15,783 bases of DNA. Source: JBCCSZ01 sp039199225 (lineage in GTDB: Bacteria; Bacteroidota; Bacteroidia; Chitinophagales; Saprospiraceae). The DNA is taken from contig JBCCSZ010000185.1 in assembly GCA_039199225.1 (NCBI GenBank), forward strand, positions 1-15,783, read 5' to 3'. The first letter of the stretch is position 1, and each line of letters begins with the position of its first letter. This document shows, piece after piece, positions 12,963-15,783 of the stretch. Both the position numbers and the translations under genes were made by a program. The notes under the pieces were generated by a model. It did not search any database and was not told where the DNA came from. It saw only the letters and a list, made by a program, of their open reading frames with translations.

Positions 12963-14504
12963 TTAAGTTTGTGCGGTTTTCTCCATATAAATCGAGGTAC
13001 TTGGGTAGGCAAATTCTACGCCCAGCTCATTGGCCAATTCCAACACAGCGAGCAAAACATCCTCTTTAGCCGCCAATTCTTCGCCCCAGGTAGACACCTC
13101 CAGATAGACCCAGAAAAAGATGTCGAGAGAGGAGGCAGAAAATTCGCTGAAATGCACATAGTAGCCTTCTTTGCGCGTTTGGGCATGTGTTGCAATCAGT
13201 TTTCGCAAGCCATCAATGAACAATTTGATTTGCTCCGGGGGCGTATCGTATCGGATGCCGAGGGTGGTGCGCAGCAAGCGATAGACCCGGACACCTTTGT
13301 TGGTTACCGATTGGTTGGCGACGGTTCCATTGGGAATGGAAATGATGGAAGTATCACCCGTTTGTATGCGGGTAGAACGGAAGCCCACTTCGACTACCGT
13401 CCCTGCCATCCCACTGATTTCGATGAAGTCACCAATTTGAAAAGGGCGATCAACAAAGATCATCGCGGAACCTATGAGATTTTTGACCGTATCCTGGGCA
13501 GCCAGCGCCAGCGCCAATCCGCCTATGGAAACCCCAGCAATTAAGGCAGTTACGTTGACGTCTAGCAAATGAAGAATCTGTATGATGGCGCCGGTAACAA
13601 TGACAATGGCCAGCAAGCGACGGACGATCGGCAAGAGCTGTTCATCCATCCGATTATCGGTTCTTTGAGCATATCGCCCCGCATAATTCATTACCAATCT
13701 CAGAATCCGCAGTCCCAGTAGCATTGCAACAACAGTCGTCATAATCCGCAATCCCATCACACTGAATTCCACCATTCGGATGGGCAGCTGCAACACAGGT
13801 AGCACCATTCGAACCAGGTTTAGCAGTATCAATAGGCTGAACATGTAGGAGATGCGCATCTTGAGTGGACTGTCTTCCTGCAAGGCATATTTACTCTTTG
13901 CCAAACGCTTCACCAGAGGATTGAACACAAAGCTCAACAGATGGTAGACGACCCAAACCAGGAGGATCAAAATGGCGATGCCCAAATACTGCCAAGTAGC
14001 CAACCCAAGGATTCTTTGCTGTCCCGTTTTAGGCAACCAATTGAGCAATCGATCCATTCCAAAAGGATAAATTTCCTTGTGCATTTCTGAAATCAACCCA
14101 ACGGTTTCTTTAGAAAAAAGCCATACACTGTCTACCTTTTCAAGATATACTTCGGGTAAGGCTTCTGGAAATGGCGTGTAATAAGCCTTCATGCTGAGGC
14201 TGTCTACGTAGTCGTTTTGCTGAGGCAATAAATTCAGGTGAACAAACAATCCCTTACCGTCTAAAATTTGCTTGAGTTGTATCGCTTTTCGGATCGCCTC
14301 CTGGCCCTCTTCTCCCTGTATGGTCAAGGCCGCAATTTCTGGCTGGTAACTCCTGGCCTGCAAATAATACAAATGCACATAAATGGTATTGTAAGGATTG
14401 CTAAAGGTAGGTGATGGAGCAATCTCCTGCTGAGCATTTAAAGGAGGGGTATGCAGCAAGCACAAAAAGCATAATAGAAAAAATATATTTTTATTTATTT
14501 CCAT
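12963..14504 (-). CDS. MscS-family mechanosensitive channel with large N-terminus
   Basis: A 513-residue small-conductance mechanosensitive channel, which opens under membrane tension to release solutes on osmotic downshock. It has a signal peptide (1-25, ending PLNAQ), a periplasmic domain (26-170), then four membrane helices (about 172-193, 216-238, 248-272, 290-312) before the pore helix. The pore helix (316-345, ALIAGVSIGGLALALAAQDT) has the Gly/Ala packing of MscS TM3, and the beta domain follows with FVDRPFQIGDFIEISGMAG (350-368), RSTRIQT (376-382) and SIPNGTVANQSVTN (389-402). ATG 14504 is used because it starts a normal signal peptide; the longer frame from 14573 crosses a likely promoter region. 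The extra helices and periplasmic domain make it larger than E. coli MscS and closer to the multi-domain members. Confidence 0.93.
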   Translation of the reverse strand: MEINKNIFFLLCFLCLLHTPPLNAQQEIAPSPTFSNPYNTIYVHLYYLQARSYQPEIAALTIQGEEGQEAIRKAIQLKQILDGKGLFVHLNLLPQQNDYVDSLSMKAYYTPFPEALPEVYLEKVDSVWLFSKETVGLISEMHKEIYPFGMDRLLNWLPKTGQQRILGLATWQYLGIAILILLVWVVYHLLSFVFNPLVKRLAKSKYALQEDSPLKMRISYMFSLLILLNLVRMVLPVLQLPIRMVEFSVMGLRIMTTVVAMLLGLRILRLVMNYAGRYAQRTDNRMDEQLLPIVRRLLAIVIVTGAIIQILHLLDVNVTALIAGVSIGGLALALAAQDTVKNLIGSAMIFVDRPFQIGDFIEISGMAGTVVEVGFRSTRIQTGDTSIISIPNGTVANQSVTNKGVRVYRLLRTTLGIRYDTPPEQIKLFIDGLRKLIATHAQTRKEGYYVHFSEFSASSLDIFFWVYLEVSTWGEELAAKEDVLLAVLELANELGVEFAYPSTSIYMEKTAQT

Positions 14505-14580
14505 TCGATTGGTATTATATTTGATCTGGATACGAAAATAGTAAATCGCTTGTACTCTAAAACAAATAGACAAGCGAAAA

Positions 14581-14588
14581 CAAACATA
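14581..14588 (-). promoter_or_regulatory. Possible -7 promoter element for the MscS-type gene
   Basis: On the minus strand TATGTTTG (14588-14581) matches TAnnTTTG and lies 77 nt before ATG 14504. No TTTG -33 box is seen at the expected distance, so the call rests on one element. Confidence 0.35.
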
Positions 14589-15018
14589 CGAATGAGTAAA
14601 CTACTGTTTGGCATTTTTTGAAAGGCCGGCCACCCATCCGTCCACCTCAAAAAATTGATTTCTTCCCGCCTATTCAGATTCCCTCATTCAAACAACATCG
14701 TTCCGAACAGCAATTTCAATAGACTAGCCCGTCCGTTTCTTCGGCTGGCGGTTGTATTGTCCCATCTTCCAAGTACCAAGGTTTCTATCCAAGCGAACTA
14801 ACAAAACGATCCGCAGCAATCGGTACCAACCATTGCTTGAAGCTCGATTGACCGCTTCCTGCCGACGGCATTCTGCCCTTGGCTACCAGTCGGTCAATCT
14901 ACCATTCATTGCCTTGCATTAGGGTTTAGCCCCTTTTGCCTGGCTTGGCGGAGCGTTGCCGAAAAATGCATTGGAACTCAATTTTCTTATACCTCTTAAA
15001 TTTTCTAAACCAAATACT
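14589..15018. other. Long gap with an inverted repeat, no gene seen
   Basis: About 430 bp between divergent genes without a convincing ORF. A perfect 9-bp inverted repeat, GATTGACCG (14846-14854) / CGGTCAATC (14891-14899), encloses a 36-nt centre that contains the palindrome TGCCGACGGCA (14860-14870). An isolated GGCCGGCC lies at 14624-14631. TAAATTTT at 14997-15004, just before ATG 15019, is a one-mismatch copy of the -7 element, but it is too near the start codon to be a confident promoter. Confidence 0.4.
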
Positions 15019-15783
15019 ATGGAAAAACTTTTCAGACGAATTCCCAGATCGCCACGCCGATTGTGTTGCTTGCTGCTGATGGGATGGCTGTTGATGGGAT
15101 CGTACAGCGCCTCTGCGCAAGCCCTAGGATGTATCAGTCCAAACATCTCCGTCGGCACCAACTGTGGCATCACCAAAGCCGAACTAGACGATTTGATCGT
15201 CAGCGACCCAGCGGGTAGTGGCAATTACCTGATAACGATCAGCAAGAATGGAAACCTCCTTTGGACGGGCGATGCCCCAACCGATGTGTTTGATGCCAGC
15301 AATTGTATCGGCCAAATGGTGAGCATTGATGTTACAGACCTCACCAGCGGTAACAGTTGTGAGGTGGATGTATTGGTGGAAGATAAATTCGCACCCATAC
15401 TGACATGCATTTCGGACACCATTAGTTGTGCTGATAATGCAGCCACCCAAATCAACAATCGCCCCACGGCTACGGACAACTGCTGCACCGACGTACAGAT
15501 CAACATTGATTTTGAAAATCTGACACAGCTGAGCAATTTCGTCGGTCCCTTCGCACCAGACAATTGGCAAGAGGATGTCAACCTTGCTGAGGGAGAAGCC
15601 TTCGATTTTCCAGATGCCAATAGCTTAATCCTGACTGGCGCCAACAATACGGGTGGCAATCTCAGTTGCGGCAACCCTTCTTCTGCCAGCCCCAGACCAA
15701 TCGTCAATCCAACATTGGCCAGTTGCTATACTGCCGAGGTTTGCATCGACATCCCGACTGCCGGAACCCTTTCCTTCAACTGG
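15019..15783 (+). CDS. Secreted adhesin-like protein, 5' part (runs off window)
   Basis: An open frame from ATG 15019 to the window end, 255 codons without a stop, so the gene is cut by the edge. It begins with a long Sec signal peptide: a strongly basic head (MEKLFRRIPRSPRR), a hydrophobic core (LCCLLLMGWLLMG) and SASAQA near 31-35. The mature part is acidic, rich in Cys, Asn, Thr and Asp. VEDKFAPILTC (120-130) followed by TATDNCC (150-156) is the linker seen between HYR/Ig-like modules in large Bacteroidota surface proteins, and FVGPFAPDNW (174-183) with GTLSFNW (249-255) resembles the beta-sandwich modules of such adhesins. It is probably the start of a very long type IX secretion substrate; the C-terminal sorting domain needed to prove this is outside the window. 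Confidence 0.8.
   Translation, partial: MEKLFRRIPRSPRRLCCLLLMGWLLMGSYSASAQALGCISPNISVGTNCGITKAELDDLIVSDPAGSGNYLITISKNGNLLWTGDAPTDVFDASNCIGQMVSIDVTDLTSGNSCEVDVLVEDKFAPILTCISDTISCADNAATQINNRPTATDNCCTDVQINIDFENLTQLSNFVGPFAPDNWQEDVNLAEGEAFDFPDANSLILTGANNTGGNLSCGNPSSASPRPIVNPTLASCYTAEVCIDIPTAGTLSFNW

Noticed and set aside
12939..13544. Plus-strand 201-codon open frame
   Set aside because: Antisense to the conserved MscS beta domain; the translation shows no family motif.
15184..15707. Minus-strand open frames at the right edge
   Set aside because: They oppose the signal-peptide-bearing adhesin frame, which is open to the window edge, and have Val/Ala-rich shadow composition.

Overview
The window looks like chromosomal DNA of a member of the Bacteroidota, probably a marine Saprospiria/Lewinella-type bacterium. 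Evidence seen in the sequence: a gldB gliding/secretion lipoprotein gene, a PorT-like outer-membrane barrel gene, several copies of the Bacteroidota -7 promoter element TAnnTTTG, Bacteroidota-type lipoprotein signals (Cys followed by acidic/Lys residues), weak Shine-Dalgarno sequences, and a large secreted adhesin of the HYR/Ig-repeat type at the right edge. The genus is inference. No transposon, phage, CRISPR, rRNA or tRNA is visible.

Layout. At the left edge a textbook hairpin terminator (96-124) closes an operon outside the window. A plus-strand operon follows: a small Lacal_2735/DUF6435-type protein (150-329), an atypical SDR oxidoreductase overlapping it by 8 nt (322-1020), and pyrD (1070-2107, pyrimidine synthesis). 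A 387-bp gap before nadC holds one small membrane-protein ORF (2372-2488). On the minus strand come nadC (2495-3358, NAD synthesis) and a PorT-like barrel protein (3468-4211). The barrel gene is divergent from gldB (4338-5393), which has a good promoter. Next on the plus strand are an isopenicillin-N-synthase-like 2OG/Fe(II) dioxygenase (5475-6428) and tatA (6587-6811), the latter closed by strong hairpins.

The most interesting part is 7123-10687. A surface-type lipoprotein is built from four tandem Cys-bounded modules (7123-8331) and has its own terminator. It is followed by an ECF sigma factor gene (8476-9033) whose end overlaps a 555-residue protein (9020-10687). That protein has a short acidic cytoplasmic N-terminus, one inner-membrane helix, about 245 residues of Thr/Ser/Pro-rich linker and a C-terminal outer-membrane beta-barrel. 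This is the architecture of the dual-membrane-spanning anti-sigma factors (Dma) and their sigma partners (Das) described in Bacteroides. The pair probably reports outer-membrane state directly to the cytoplasmic sigma factor.

The right part is an envelope-related minus-strand set: a secreted two-domain FKBP prolyl isomerase (10832-11773), a membrane-anchored glucosaminidase (11927-12730, with a well-matched promoter) and an MscS-type channel with a large periplasmic domain (12963-14504). After a gene-free 514-bp stretch, a secreted cysteine-rich adhesin-like gene starts at 15019 and runs off the window. GldB, the PorT-like barrel and this adhesin fit type IX secretion and surface-adhesin biology. 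The sigma/Dma-like pair, glucosaminidase, FKBP and MscS fit envelope homeostasis.
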